Shown: positions 1 through 6,934 of the stretch, piece after piece
How the letters are laid out: every line of letters begins with the position of its first letter
Numbering within the stretch: position 1 is the first letter of the stretch
Origin: an uncultured Thalassospira sp.
GTDB taxonomy: Bacteria; Pseudomonadota; Alphaproteobacteria; Rhodospirillales_A; Thalassospiraceae
DNA length: 11,948 bases
Assembly (NCBI GenBank): GCA_946885765.1
Contig: CAMPHD010000063.1
Location: forward strand, 1-11,948
Direction of reading: 5' to 3'
Notes under the pieces: generated by a model
Database searches by the model: none
What the model was told of the DNA's origin: nothing
Seen by the model: the letters and a program-made list of their open reading frames with translations, nothing else
Made by a program: the position numbers and the translations under genes

Positions 1-1196
1 GTCTGCAGGGGCAGGCTGACGAGTCCGAACCGGATGGTGACGACCAGCAACAGGATGCCGGTACGGAAGAAGCCGAAGCAGGCGAAGGCGATATCGACGA
101 TCAGCAGCTTGAAGCCATGTCGCAGGAAGAACAGCCTGCCGGACCGGGCGAACAGCCAGAATTTGATGGCCGGAACGAACCGATTGAACGCGGGTATGAG
201 CCATTTACCCGTGAATTCGATGAAATCGTTACGGCAGACGAGCTTTGCGAAGGTCTTGAACTGTCGCGTCTGCGTGCCATGCTCGACAAACAGCTGGCGA
301 ATTTGCAGAACGTTGTTTCGCGCCTCGCCAACCGCTTGCAACGACGCCTGATGGCGCAGCAGAACCGTGGCTGGGATTTCGACCTTGAAGAAGGCATTCT
401 TGATGCGGCGAAGCTTGCGCGTATTGTCGCGACACCCTCGACCTCGCTGTCCTTCAAACAGGAACAGGATACGGATTTCCGCGATACGGTTGTGACCCTT
501 TTGATCGATAATTCCGGTTCCATGCGCGGGCGTCCGATCACGATTGCCGCCCTTTCGGCCGATATTCTGGCGCGCACCCTTGAACGTTGCGGGGTGAAGG
601 TCGAAATCCTTGGCTTTACCACCCGGCAGTGGAAAGGTGGTCAGTCGCGTGAAAGATGGGTGGAAAGTGGCAAGCCGCCAAAACCCGGTCGTCTGAACGA
701 TCTGCGTCACATTATCTACAAGGCGGCGGATACGCCGTGGCGGCGCGCGCGCAAGAACCTTGGCCTGATGCTGCGCGAAGGATTGCTTAAAGAAAATATC
801 GACGGCGAAGCGCTGCTTTGGGCGCATGAACGTCTTCTGGGCCGTTCGGAACAGCGCCGGATTTTGATGGTGATTTCCGACGGGGCACCGGTCGATGATT
901 CTACCCTTTCGGTAAATTCCGGAAATTATCTGGAACGCCACCTGCGCGAAGTCATCGACTGGATTCAGACCCGTTCGCCGGTTGAACTGCTTGCGATCGG
1001 GATCGGGCATGACGTCACGCGCTATTACCAGCGCGCGGTAACGATCAACGACCCCGAAGAGCTTGGCGGGACGATGTTACGTGAATTGTCCGATCTGTTC
1101 GATGAACAGGGTGCCCGTCAGCCCAAACGCCCAATGCGCCATGTGCTTGCGGATACCGCCAAGGACAAGGCGACCGGTGATCGCGACCGCTGGTAG
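1..1196 (+). CDS. cobT: Cobaltochelatase subunit CobT, 3' part (5' end outside window)
   Basis: The reading frame is open from position 3 to the TAG at 1194-1196, giving 397 visible residues of a family usually about 600 long, so the N-terminal third is missing. CobT works with CobS as the AAA+-type chaperone pair that helps CobN insert cobalt into hydrogenobyrinic acid diamide in the aerobic cobalamin pathway (family knowledge). The first ~70 residues are the typical acidic Asp/Glu/Gln-rich linker. A C-terminal von Willebrand A domain follows, with a MIDAS motif DNSGSM encoded at 507-524, then WRRARKNLG and a second acidic loop, ISDGAPVDD. These motifs and the acidic linker are specific to CobT. 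There is no sign of frameshift. gluQ follows 20 bp downstream on the same strand, so the two may be cotranscribed. cobS would be expected just upstream but is not in view. Confidence 0.95.
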   Translation, partial: LQGQADESEPDGDDQQQDAGTEEAEAGEGDIDDQQLEAMSQEEQPAGPGEQPEFDGRNEPIERGYEPFTREFDEIVTADELCEGLELSRLRAMLDKQLANLQNVVSRLANRLQRRLMAQQNRGWDFDLEEGILDAAKLARIVATPSTSLSFKQEQDTDFRDTVVTLLIDNSGSMRGRPITIAALSADILARTLERCGVKVEILGFTTRQWKGGQSRERWVESGKPPKPGRLNDLRHIIYKAADTPWRRARKNLGLMLREGLLKENIDGEALLWAHERLLGRSEQRRILMVISDGAPVDDSTLSVNSGNYLERHLREVIDWIQTRSPVELLAIGIGHDVTRYYQRAVTINDPEELGGTMLRELSDLFDEQGARQPKRPMRHVLADTAKDKATGDRDRW

Positions 1197-1216
1197 GTCA
1201 TGAGGATAGGGCCGTA

Positions 1217-2056
1217 ATGATAGCCATTACCCGCTTTGCCCCCAGTCCGACCGGGTTTCTGCATCTCGGCCATGCGGCCTCGGCCCTGTTTTCTGCAAAA
1301 CAGGCTGGGCCAGATGGGCGTTTCCTTTTGCGGATCGAAGATATTGATCAAACCCGCTGTCGCCCGGGATATGTTGATGCGATCTACGAAGACCTCGGCT
1401 GGCTGGGGCTACGGTGGGAAGAACCTGTTCGTATACAGTCGCAGCATTTCAGTGACTATCAGAAGGTACTGGATCGTTTGATCGATGCCGGTCTCCTGTA
1501 TCCCTGTTTTTGCACGCGAAAAGACATTCAGGAAGAAATCGAGCGGATCGGAAATGCCCCGCATGGCCCGGACGGTGCGCATTATCCGGGGACCTGTCGT
1601 CTATGCGGTGCATCCGAGCGGGCAGATCGTATTGCCGCAGGCGAAAGTTATGCCCTGCGTCTGGATATGGGGCGGGCGACCAAACAGGCTGGCAGCCCGT
1701 TATCATGGTACGACCGCAAGGCAGGCAAACAGGATGCAACGCCGGAAATATTTGGCGATGTTGTGCTTGCGCGCAAGGACACTCCGACCAGCTACCATCT
1801 GTCGGTCACGCACGACGATCATTTGCAGGGCGTCAACCTTGTCACCCGTGGCGAAGACCTGTTTTTCGCAAGTCACATGCATCGTCTGTTGCAGGAATTG
1901 CTGGGTTATGATGTGCCGGAATATCATCATCACGGCCTGCTGACCGGGCCGGATGGCAAACGGTTTGCCAAGCGTGACAAATCAAAAACACTACGATCCA
2001 TGCGCGACGAAGGCATGACCGCGGATGAAGTCATCGCGCTGACCGGATTTGCCTGA
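1217..2056 (+). CDS. gluQ: Glutamyl-Q tRNA(Asp) synthetase
   Basis: This 279-residue protein is a truncated GluRS paralogue that glutamylates the queuosine at the wobble position of tRNA-Asp; it lacks the anticodon-binding domain (family knowledge). The N-terminus RFAPSPTGFLHLGHA carries the class I HIGH signature as HLGH (residues 16-19). The zinc site is present as C97-x-C99 with Y123-x3-C127, matching the Cys-Cys-Tyr-Cys set of E. coli YadB. The KMSKS-like loop is KRFAKRDKSKTL (about 248-259), the form usual in alphaproteobacteria. The ATG at 1217 is chosen because the class I fold begins directly after it and a GAGG/AGGG-rich stretch lies 5-15 nt upstream; an earlier ATG at 1200 meets a stop after five codons. 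The last 26 bp overlap the convergent lysR gene. Confidence 0.95.
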   Translation: MIAITRFAPSPTGFLHLGHAASALFSAKQAGPDGRFLLRIEDIDQTRCRPGYVDAIYEDLGWLGLRWEEPVRIQSQHFSDYQKVLDRLIDAGLLYPCFCTRKDIQEEIERIGNAPHGPDGAHYPGTCRLCGASERADRIAAGESYALRLDMGRATKQAGSPLSWYDRKAGKQDATPEIFGDVVLARKDTPTSYHLSVTHDDHLQGVNLVTRGEDLFFASHMHRLLQELLGYDVPEYHHHGLLTGPDGKRFAKRDKSKTLRSMRDEGMTADEVIALTGFA

Positions 2057-2975
2057 GCGATGCTGTTCTGGTTTCCAGAAGGTCCGGGCGTTCGACGAAC
2101 CAACTGCGAATAAAATCGATCATCAGCCGATTTTTGACGGGCAGATTATCCTGATAGGGATAGACCAGATAGATCGGTCGTAACGGTGATGAATAGCCAT
2201 CAAGTGCCGTTTCAAGCAATCCTTCGAAGATCGCCGGAAGGGCGACATAACGCGGCAGTCGGGCAACACCCAGTCCGCGGATTGCAGCATTGCGCAGCAG
2301 CGGATAATGGTTCAGACGCAAATTGCCGATTGCCGGAACGGATTGTGCGCCGTCATCGGAAAAGAAAACCCAGTTGCCATCCTTGTAATACTGAAAGTTC
2401 AGCAGGCAATTGTGGTTTGCCAGATCAGCGGGCGTTTCAGGTTTTCGGTGCTTTGCCCAGTAGACCGGGCTTGCGCATACCAGTTCGGAAAGTTGACCCA
2501 GCGGAATGGCAACCTGTTCCGGATCGTCCGTCAGTCCCGCACGGATCGCAATATCGATATGGGCGGATTGCAGATCGCGGAATGTGTTTTCCAACTCCAT
2601 CTCGATCTGGATACGTGGATGGGTTTCTTGAAACGCGACGATGATGTCATCAAGAAACATTTCCCCAAAGGAAACGGGAACCGTAATGCGCACGGTGCCG
2701 ACCGGCTCGCCGCGCAGGGCCTCGACTGCCTCGAATGCGGCGGTGGCACTTTGGGTGATGTTCTGGCAATAACCCAAAAAGGTGGTGCCGATCTCGGTCG
2801 GTTCGACCTTGCGGGTGGACCGGAACAGCAATTGCGCGCCCAATTCGGCCTCCAGTCGTTTGACATGCTGGCTGATCAAACCCTTGGACACGCCAAGCAC
2901 CTTGGCGGCCTGCGTAAAGCCACCATTTTCTATCACGGCCGCAAAGCTGCGCATTTCACTCAGATAATCTTTCAT
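2031..2975 (-). CDS. LysR-family transcriptional regulator
   Basis: The 314-residue protein has the standard LysR layout: an N-terminal winged helix-turn-helix (about residues 4-62, with GGFTQAAKVLGVSKGLISQHVKRLEAELGAQL), a linker helix, and a periplasmic-binding-like effector domain from about residue 90. It belongs to the CrgA/DsdC-like group that often controls a divergent oxidoreductase. It faces the SDR gene at 3081 across 105 bp, the classic arrangement for a LysR protein regulating its neighbour and itself. The ATG at 2975 fits the domain start, but no Shine-Dalgarno sequence precedes it; the leader is AT-rich and part of an inverted repeat. The 3' end runs 26 bp into gluQ on the opposite strand, giving a tail slightly longer than the ~300-residue family norm. 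The effector is not predictable. Confidence 0.92.
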   Translation of the reverse strand: MKDYLSEMRSFAAVIENGGFTQAAKVLGVSKGLISQHVKRLEAELGAQLLFRSTRKVEPTEIGTTFLGYCQNITQSATAAFEAVEALRGEPVGTVRITVPVSFGEMFLDDIIVAFQETHPRIQIEMELENTFRDLQSAHIDIAIRAGLTDDPEQVAIPLGQLSELVCASPVYWAKHRKPETPADLANHNCLLNFQYYKDGNWVFFSDDGAQSVPAIGNLRLNHYPLLRNAAIRGLGVARLPRYVALPAIFEGLLETALDGYSSPLRPIYLVYPYQDNLPVKNRLMIDFIRSWFVERPDLLETRTASLRQIRSAR

Positions 2976-3001
2976 TGTTTAAAATACTAAACAAAATGTT
3001 T
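2975..3001. promoter_or_regulatory. Putative LysR operator (overlapping inverted repeats)
   Basis: A perfect 7-bp inverted repeat, TTGTTTA (2975-2981) and TAAACAA (2988-2994) with a 6-bp spacer, overlaps a second repeat AAACA-aaa-TGTTT (2989-3001). Together they give three TGTTTA-like half-sites on one face of the divergent lysR/SDR control region. The first arm touches the lysR ATG. LysR proteins typically bind such interrupted dyads as tetramers. Binding by this regulator is inferred from position only. Confidence 0.55.
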
Positions 3002-3032
3002 GAAAATCACCAGATTAACATCAGAATTGTCC

Positions 3033-3038
3033 TATAAG
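3033..3038 (+). promoter_or_regulatory. Possible -10 element (TATAAG) of the SDR gene
   Basis: TATAAG lies 42 bp before the SDR start codon and downstream of the proposed LysR operator. No good -35 hexamer sits at 16-18 bp, which would suit an activator-dependent promoter. A GGAGG ribosome-binding site at 3071-3075 precedes the ATG by five bases. Confidence 0.35.
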
Positions 3039-3080
3039 ATGATCTCTCCATTGCGACATATTCCGAAGATGGAGGATTAA

Positions 3081-3680
3081 ATGAAAGTTCTGTTGGTCGG
3101 CGCATCAGGAATCATCGGACGTGGGATTGATGCCGAATTATCCCAACGTCATGAAATCATTCGTGCGTCCCGCTCAAGCGGGGATATCAATGTTGACCTG
3201 ACTGATATCGCATCAATCAAGGCAATGTTTACCAAGGTTGGCAAGGTCGGCGCGGTTGTTTCAGCGACGGGTAAGGTTCATTTCGGTGACTTTTCCGAAA
3301 TGGACGATGACAAATACCGCATCGGTATCAATGACAAGCTGATGGGGCAGGTCAATCTGGTGCTGGTCGGGCGTGACCATGTGGCAGATAACGCATCATT
3401 CACGCTGACTACCGGTATCCTGTCCAAAGACCCGATCCGTTATGGTAGCTCGGCCTCGATGGTGAATGGTGCAATTGAGTCATTCGTGCGTGCCGCAGCG
3501 ATTGAAATGAAGCCGGACCTGCGAATCAATGCAGTCAGCCCCGGTGTCATCCTTGAGGCAATGGAGGGATATGCACCGTATTTCCGCGGGCATGATCCCG
3601 TTCCAGCGTCACGTGCAGCCCTTGGTTATGCCAAATCGGTTGAAGGTCTTCAGACCGGTCAGGTTTTTGAGATTTTCTGA
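3081..3680 (+). CDS. Short-chain dehydrogenase-like protein lacking the YxxxK pair
   Basis: This 199-residue Rossmann protein starts with the nucleotide-binding motif GASGIIG (residues 7-13) and keeps the SDR structural asparagine region (N84 in GINDKLMGQ) and the INAVSPGV segment after the active site. Where classical SDRs have YxxxK, the aligned residues are A125 and N129 (SASMVNGAIESFVRAAAIE), so the catalytic tyrosine and lysine are both absent. This substitution is, to my recollection, a feature of a compact ~200-residue subgroup (PRK07578-like) found mainly in proteobacteria, so it is probably not a recent mutation. The protein may bind NAD(P)(H) or catalyse by a different mechanism; the substrate is unknown. 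It is divergent from lysR, which probably controls it. GGAGG five bases before the ATG supports the start. A hairpin at 3695-3726 follows. Confidence 0.88.
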   Translation: MKVLLVGASGIIGRGIDAELSQRHEIIRASRSSGDINVDLTDIASIKAMFTKVGKVGAVVSATGKVHFGDFSEMDDDKYRIGINDKLMGQVNLVLVGRDHVADNASFTLTTGILSKDPIRYGSSASMVNGAIESFVRAAAIEMKPDLRINAVSPGVILEAMEGYAPYFRGHDPVPASRAALGYAKSVEGLQTGQVFEIF

Positions 3681-3694
3681 TTTCCCATAAATTA

Positions 3695-3726
3695 AACTGG
3701 CTGCGGCTTTCGGGTGGCAGCCGGTT
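3695..3726. terminator. Bidirectional hairpin between convergent genes
   Basis: A 10-bp stem AACTGGCTGC / GCAGCCGGTT (one G-T pair in RNA) with a 12-nt loop sits between the SDR gene and the convergent solute-binding protein gene. The flank is T-rich when read on the minus strand (TTTAATTTAT), so it is a better terminator for genes coming from the right. There is no uninterrupted U-tract on either side. Confidence 0.5.
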
Positions 3727-3754
3727 ATCATTATCGGATATGTATCGCCGGGTG

Positions 3755-4519
3755 TTATTGCGTCGCCGCACTGCGTCCTTCGAACTCTTCGCGGAGTTGT
3801 GCGAGATAGCCGTTGTTGCGTATTTTTTCGACGGCTTTGTTCATGCGAAGGACCAGTGTTTTGTCCATCCGGCGATTGCAGCCAACCCAGAGTGACGGGC
3901 GATCAAGAGTCAGAACCGGTGTGATCTGATGGCGGCGGTCTGGTGGATTGAAATGGTCGACACCGTCATAGCTGTCGAACCATAAATCGATCCGCCCTGC
4001 CCGCAAAAGATCGGGCCCAAGATCCCTTTCGGGCATGACGACAAGATTGTATCCGCCGAGTGACTGAAGATATTCATGGCGGACGTCATTGCGGTAAACC
4101 CCGATGGTCAGGTGGCGAATATCGGCCAGACTGTGGGCCGTAATGCCTGATGAGGCCACGGCAAAAAAGGTCCAGTCTGTCATCATCATTGGCCCGACCC
4201 ACTGAAACAGGTTTTCGCGATCCGGGGTACGGGTAATCAGAAAAATGCAGGCATCGGGATTATCAAGGACAAGTCGATAAGATCGCGCCCAAGGAGCAAG
4301 AATTGTTGATGAAGAGATATCCGAAAGTTTTGAAATTTCCCGGACGGCCTCGCTGGCCCAGCCGGTAACGGTGTGGTCTTTTTCTTCGATATAGCTACGA
4401 GAAGGCACATGTTCCGTCAGGAACGTGATTGATTGTGCCGAAACATGCCCGGAGACAAGCATAATTAGTGTGAAAGCCAGTGCATACTTTGTCAGGTGCA
4501 CTTTTAAACAGCACTGCAT
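3755..4519 (-). CDS. Periplasmic solute-binding protein (family 3, amino-acid type), orphan
   Basis: The 254-residue protein starts with a signal peptide (residues 1 to about 28: basic KVHLTKY, hydrophobic ALAFTLIMLVSG, VSAQ cleavage region). The mature part resembles the two-lobed SBP_bac_3/HisJ fold, for example TVTGWASEAVREI near the N-terminus, the crossover region TIGVYRNDVRHEYL, and the C-terminal LRMNKAVEKIRNNGYLAQLREEF, which is typical of the family. Genes for an ABC permease or ATPase are not adjacent, so it may serve a distant transporter or act as a sensor-type binding protein. Key ligand residues for amino acids are not clearly conserved; the ligand is unknown. The start at 4519 has a GGGGA about ten bases upstream. 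It lies 114 bp downstream of the small membrane protein gene on the same strand, with AT-rich sequence between that could hold its own promoter. Confidence 0.85.
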   Translation of the reverse strand: MQCCLKVHLTKYALAFTLIMLVSGHVSAQSITFLTEHVPSRSYIEEKDHTVTGWASEAVREISKLSDISSSTILAPWARSYRLVLDNPDACIFLITRTPDRENLFQWVGPMMMTDWTFFAVASSGITAHSLADIRHLTIGVYRNDVRHEYLQSLGGYNLVVMPERDLGPDLLRAGRIDLWFDSYDGVDHFNPPDRRHQITPVLTLDRPSLWVGCNRRMDKTLVLRMNKAVEKIRNNGYLAQLREEFEGRSAATQ

Positions 4520-4633
4520 CGCACAATATTCCCCGTCAGGTAATGAGGTGGATATTGTTATACGCGTTTAAATTTCAATGCAGTTATATAAATGATTTCG
4601 TATATGCAGGTAATTCTCCTGCTGTGACGGGAA

Positions 4634-4822
4634 CTAACGGCTGAAATCGAGAAGCACAAGGAAGCAGACCGGAACCAGCGCCAAGGCGACATAAATCCAG
4701 ATCGATGCGACAGGAATGCCGAAATGCGCAAGCACATACCCGGCCAGATACAGAACCAGACCAATTACAGCGACCAGCAAAATGCCCAAAAGGGGCAGGG
4801 ATACCTTGGAATCGGTTTTCAT
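4634..4822 (-). CDS. Small two-helix inner-membrane protein, function unknown
   Basis: The 62-residue protein consists of a short polar start (MKTDSKVS), a first hydrophobic helix (about residues 9-31), a short loop (AHFGIPVAS), a second helix (about 40-58) and a charged LDFSR tail. I do not recognise the family. The ATG at 4822 is chosen over an in-frame ATG at 4876: a GGGGAG lies 11 bases upstream and the hydrophobic profile starts correctly. The longer form would add a Cys/His-rich stretch that looks non-coding. An FNR-type box at 4895-4908, 79 bp from the start codon, suggests induction at low oxygen. Confidence 0.6.
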   Translation of the reverse strand: MKTDSKVSLPLLGILLVAVIGLVLYLAGYVLAHFGIPVASIWIYVALALVPVCFLVLLDFSR

Positions 4823-4866
4823 CTTGCGCAATGCTCCCCAAGCGTGTGCGGAATAATTATGACAAC

Positions 4867-4908
4867 ACGATAACACGGAATGCGCGGGGATGTTTTGACA
4901 AGGATCAA
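4867..4908 (-). promoter_or_regulatory. FNR/Anr-type box and -10 element before the small membrane protein
   Basis: TTGACAAGGATCAA at 4895-4908 matches the FNR-family consensus TTGAT-N4-ATCAA with one mismatch, of the TTGAC form often seen in alpha- and gammaproteobacteria. Its centre is at 4901.5. A class II promoter with the box at -41.5 would start near 4860 and place the -10 hexamer at 4867-4872; on the minus strand that reads TATCGT (4 of 6 matches). Geometry and motif together support an oxygen-responsive promoter for the gene starting at 4822. Confidence 0.6.
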
Positions 4909-4941
4909 TCTGTGCTTCGGCCGTGTCATGCCGTTATTTAT

Positions 4942-4955
4942 GTAGTGATCACTAC
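4942..4955. repeat. Perfect 14-bp palindrome GTAGTGATCACTAC
   Basis: An uninterrupted palindrome lies 7 bp past the ECF sigma factor stop codon and 34 bp upstream of the FNR-type box. It could be an operator for the promoter of the small membrane protein gene. It has no T-tract and no loop, so it is not a terminator. Roughly one palindrome this long is expected by chance in a window of this size. Confidence 0.4.
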
Positions 4956-4962
4956 GTGAAAA

Positions 4963-5865
4963 TCAGGAAGCCTGCGGATCGGGCATATCCACTAATCTGG
5001 CAACGTGGCGAAGCTTGTCCGGATTGCGGGTGATAAAGATGCGGGTGATTTTGCCGTTCCGGATTTCAAGGGCGGTGGTTTGCAAGACATTGCCGCGTTC
5101 CAGACTGGCAAAGCCGGGAAATCCGTCGATCCAAAGAAAAGACAGCAGCTTTTCAGTCTCGCCATGGCGTTTGCGGAACAGTCCGGCAAACAGCCGCATG
5201 ATCCGGTCGGCACCACGGATGGGGTTAAGCCACGCATGGATTTTGCCGCCCCCGTCAGAACGCATCACAACATTATCCGCCAGCATGGTGCTTAAAGTGC
5301 TGATATCGCCATGCGTGGCGGCTTTGAAAAAGGCCAGTGTGATCTTTTCGCCCTCGTCGCGCTCAACACTGTATCGCGGTTTGGCCGCTTGGACATGTTT
5401 GCGTGCACGCACCGCAAGCTGCCGGATGGCCGCGGGATCACGATCTAGCGTTTCGGCAACATCATTAAGGGATACGGCAAAAACGTCATGCAGCAGAAAT
5501 GTCGCTCGCTCTAGCGGTGACAGCCGTTCAAGTACCAGCATTAACCCAAGGGTCAGTTCATCGGTTTTCGGTTCTTCCTCGACTTCGACCAAAGGTTCGG
5601 GAAGCCAACTTCCGACATAAATTTCACGTTGGGCGCGGGCAGATTTCATGACATCAAGGCATAGATGGGTAACGATGCGCTTCAGAAAAACACCGGGATT
5701 GCGGACAACGCTTTGATCGGTGCGTTGCCAGCGAATCCAGGCGTCCTGCACGACGTCATCGGCCTCGGCCAGAGAGCCGAGCATTCGATACGCCAGCCGT
5801 TTGAGTTGAATGCGGTGTTCTTCGAACACCGCAGTTGCTTCGTCAGGCGGGTACATCGGACGCAT
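4963..5865 (-). CDS. sigJ: ECF41-group (SigJ-type) RNA polymerase sigma factor with fused C-terminal domain
   Basis: The 300-residue protein carries sigma region 2 (about residues 10-80, YRMLGSLAEADDVVQDAWIRW) and region 4 (about 108-160, LSPLERATFLLHDVFAVSLNDVAETL), followed by a SnoaL-like domain (about 175-290). Three signatures of ECF41 are present: WLPEP (87-91) in the linker, DGGGK (204-208) and NPDKL (281-285). In this group the fused domain, not a separate anti-sigma factor, controls activity, and the genes are linked to carboxymuconolactone decarboxylases, oxidoreductases or epimerases (family knowledge). The ATG at 5865 is chosen because it sits just before region 2 and overlaps the upstream gene by 23 bp; the ATG at 5856 is an alternative, and a longer frame begins only with GTG. 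The overlap suggests translational coupling to the AhpD-like gene. No anti-sigma factor gene is nearby. Confidence 0.92.
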   Translation of the reverse strand: MRPMYPPDEATAVFEEHRIQLKRLAYRMLGSLAEADDVVQDAWIRWQRTDQSVVRNPGVFLKRIVTHLCLDVMKSARAQREIYVGSWLPEPLVEVEEEPKTDELTLGLMLVLERLSPLERATFLLHDVFAVSLNDVAETLDRDPAAIRQLAVRARKHVQAAKPRYSVERDEGEKITLAFFKAATHGDISTLSTMLADNVVMRSDGGGKIHAWLNPIRGADRIMRLFAGLFRKRHGETEKLLSFLWIDGFPGFASLERGNVLQTTALEIRNGKITRIFITRNPDKLRHVARLVDMPDPQAS

Positions 5866-6307
5866 TGACCGGATGAGATGCGGCAAAGCCGATCTGGAAC
5901 CGGTTCCAGGTATTGATCGCACCGATAGCCATGGTCAGATAAACCTGTTCTTCAGGGGTGAACACGCTGGCAAGGATGGCATATTCTTCGTTGGAGGCGC
6001 CTTTGTCTGCGATCAGGGTCAGGGTTTCGGTCCATGCGAGGGCGGCACGTTCCCGCTTGTTGTAAAGCGATGATTCCCGCCAGCCGTCAAGCATATAAAT
6101 ACGCATTTCGGTTTCTCCGGCGGCGCGGGCATCCGTGGTGTGCATGTGAATGCAAAAAGCACAGCCATTGATCTGCGATGCACGGATTTTAACGAGTTCA
6201 AGCAGGCGATGCTCAAGGCTGCTTTCCTGAACGGCACCTTCCAATGCCATCATCGGCTTTATGCATTTTGATGCAAGTTTGAAATGGTTCTCAACACGCA
6301 GTGTCAT
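5843..6307 (-). CDS. Carboxymuconolactone decarboxylase family / AhpD-like protein
   Basis: The 154-residue all-helical protein has the AhpD-type redox motif C49-A-F-C52-x3-H56 preceded by E37, the arrangement used for peroxide-linked disulfide chemistry rather than for true carboxymuconolactone decarboxylation (family knowledge). The segment LVKIRASQINGCAFCIHMHTTDARAAGE is diagnostic of the family; the C-terminal half (AIGAINTWNRFQIGF) is also conserved. It lies directly upstream of, and overlaps, the ECF41 sigma factor gene, the best known genomic partner of that sigma group. AAGGA eight bases before the ATG supports the start. It is 138 bp from the cupin gene upstream on the same strand, with two GC-rich hairpins between. 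It probably acts in the cytoplasm as a peroxide/thiol reductase-like protein; the partner is unknown. Confidence 0.92.
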   Translation of the reverse strand: MTLRVENHFKLASKCIKPMMALEGAVQESSLEHRLLELVKIRASQINGCAFCIHMHTTDARAAGETEMRIYMLDGWRESSLYNKRERAALAWTETLTLIADKGASNEEYAILASVFTPEEQVYLTMAIGAINTWNRFQIGFAASHPVNASDVPA

Positions 6308-6375
6308 GGTTTGGTTTCCTTGTTTTGCTAGGGGACCGGTTGGCAGGTTTTCGGTGCAGCCAACATGTCGGATAA

Positions 6376-6417
6376 GGATCGCCGCACCCGGGCCGGGGGA
6401 AACTGGTACGGCGATCC
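6376..6417. repeat. Long hairpin in the cupin / AhpD-like intergenic region
   Basis: A perfect 9-bp inverted repeat GGATCGCCG (6376-6384) and CGGCGATCC (6409-6417) extends inward, after one mismatch, by three more pairs (ACC/GGT), leaving a 16-nt GC-rich loop. It lies in the 138-bp gap between two genes of the proposed ECF41 operon. No U-tract follows on either strand, so a role in mRNA processing or partial termination is more likely than a strong terminator. Confidence 0.5.
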
Positions 6418-6419
6418 AT

Positions 6420-6442
6420 GTCCGCGGGGATGTCCCGCCGAC
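6420..6442. repeat. GC-rich hairpin directly after the cupin gene
   Basis: GTCCGCGGG (6420-6428) and CCCGCCGAC (6434-6442) form a 9-bp stem with one mismatch and a 5-nt loop, starting 4 bp after the cupin stop codon on the minus strand. Together with the hairpin at 6376-6417 it makes a tandem stem structure that could stabilise or partly terminate the upstream message. Confidence 0.45.
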
Positions 6443-6445
6443 GGG

Positions 6446-6868
6446 TTAATTTTCAATCGGAGTGGTCAGGACGGTTTCGTTGGTATCGACAACAAACACG
6501 GCAAGCAGTTTTGCCGGTTCGGTGTCACTGGCATTTGCGCTGACTCCGTGGCGGTCGCCGGGATATTCGGAAAAGCTCTCACCGGCGCGATAGGTAATGA
6601 CCGGGCCATCATTCACCTGAATGTTGATCGCACCTTCAAGGATAGTTGCATAAATGAATGCCGATTCCGGATGGGTATGTGCCGAGGAAAAGCCGCCAGG
6701 GCCATATTCGACCAATACAGCCTTCATGCTTTTGCCGGGCACATTGGGGAGTTCGTGCTCATAGACAACGGTGACTTCGGCGTCTTTGTCGTCCGAATGG
6801 GCTGCGGCTGCTTGTGCCAAAGTGATGGTCGCAAGCAGGGCGGATGCGAAGAGAAATTTCCTGATCAT
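6446..6868 (-). CDS. Exported cupin-domain protein
   Basis: The 140-residue protein has a signal peptide (residues 1 to about 23: MIRKFLFASALLATITLAQAAAA) and a single cupin barrel. Metal-ligand candidates are H64 and H66 (SSAHTHPESAF) and H107 (GDRHGVSAN). The glutamate normally found four residues after the second histidine is replaced by alanine; A-F-I-Y-A-T-I-L-E-G resembles a known subgroup with HRHPGSAFVYAYVLEG, so this is probably a family feature. The ATG at 6868 is chosen because an AGGAGG lies five bases upstream and the signal peptide starts there; the frame is open further upstream without a good start. It is 66 bp downstream of the NAD(P)-binding gene on the same strand and likely in the same operon. 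Reaction unknown; a periplasmic dioxygenase or sugar/aldehyde-binding role is possible. Confidence 0.85.
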   Translation of the reverse strand: MIRKFLFASALLATITLAQAAAAHSDDKDAEVTVVYEHELPNVPGKSMKAVLVEYGPGGFSSAHTHPESAFIYATILEGAINIQVNDGPVITYRAGESFSEYPGDRHGVSANASDTEPAKLLAVFVVDTNETVLTTPIEN

Positions 6869-6934
6869 TTTTGCCTCCTGTCGGGGATGAGTAAATAAGC
6901 AAAGGTGGTCGTAGATCGTGGATGTATGGAGCAT

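Noticed and set aside
101..622. A 173-codon minus-strand open frame opposite cobT
   Set aside because: Arg/Ser-rich antisense frame with no domain; the plus-strand CobT vWA domain is unambiguous.
2307..2990. A 227-codon open frame on the plus strand opposite lysR
   Set aside because: It lies antisense to a clear LysR protein, shows no recognisable domain, and is explained by codon bias of the opposite strand.
5015..5620. A 201-codon plus-strand open frame opposite the ECF41 gene
   Set aside because: Ser/Arg-rich low-complexity translation, typical of the reverse complement of a real gene.
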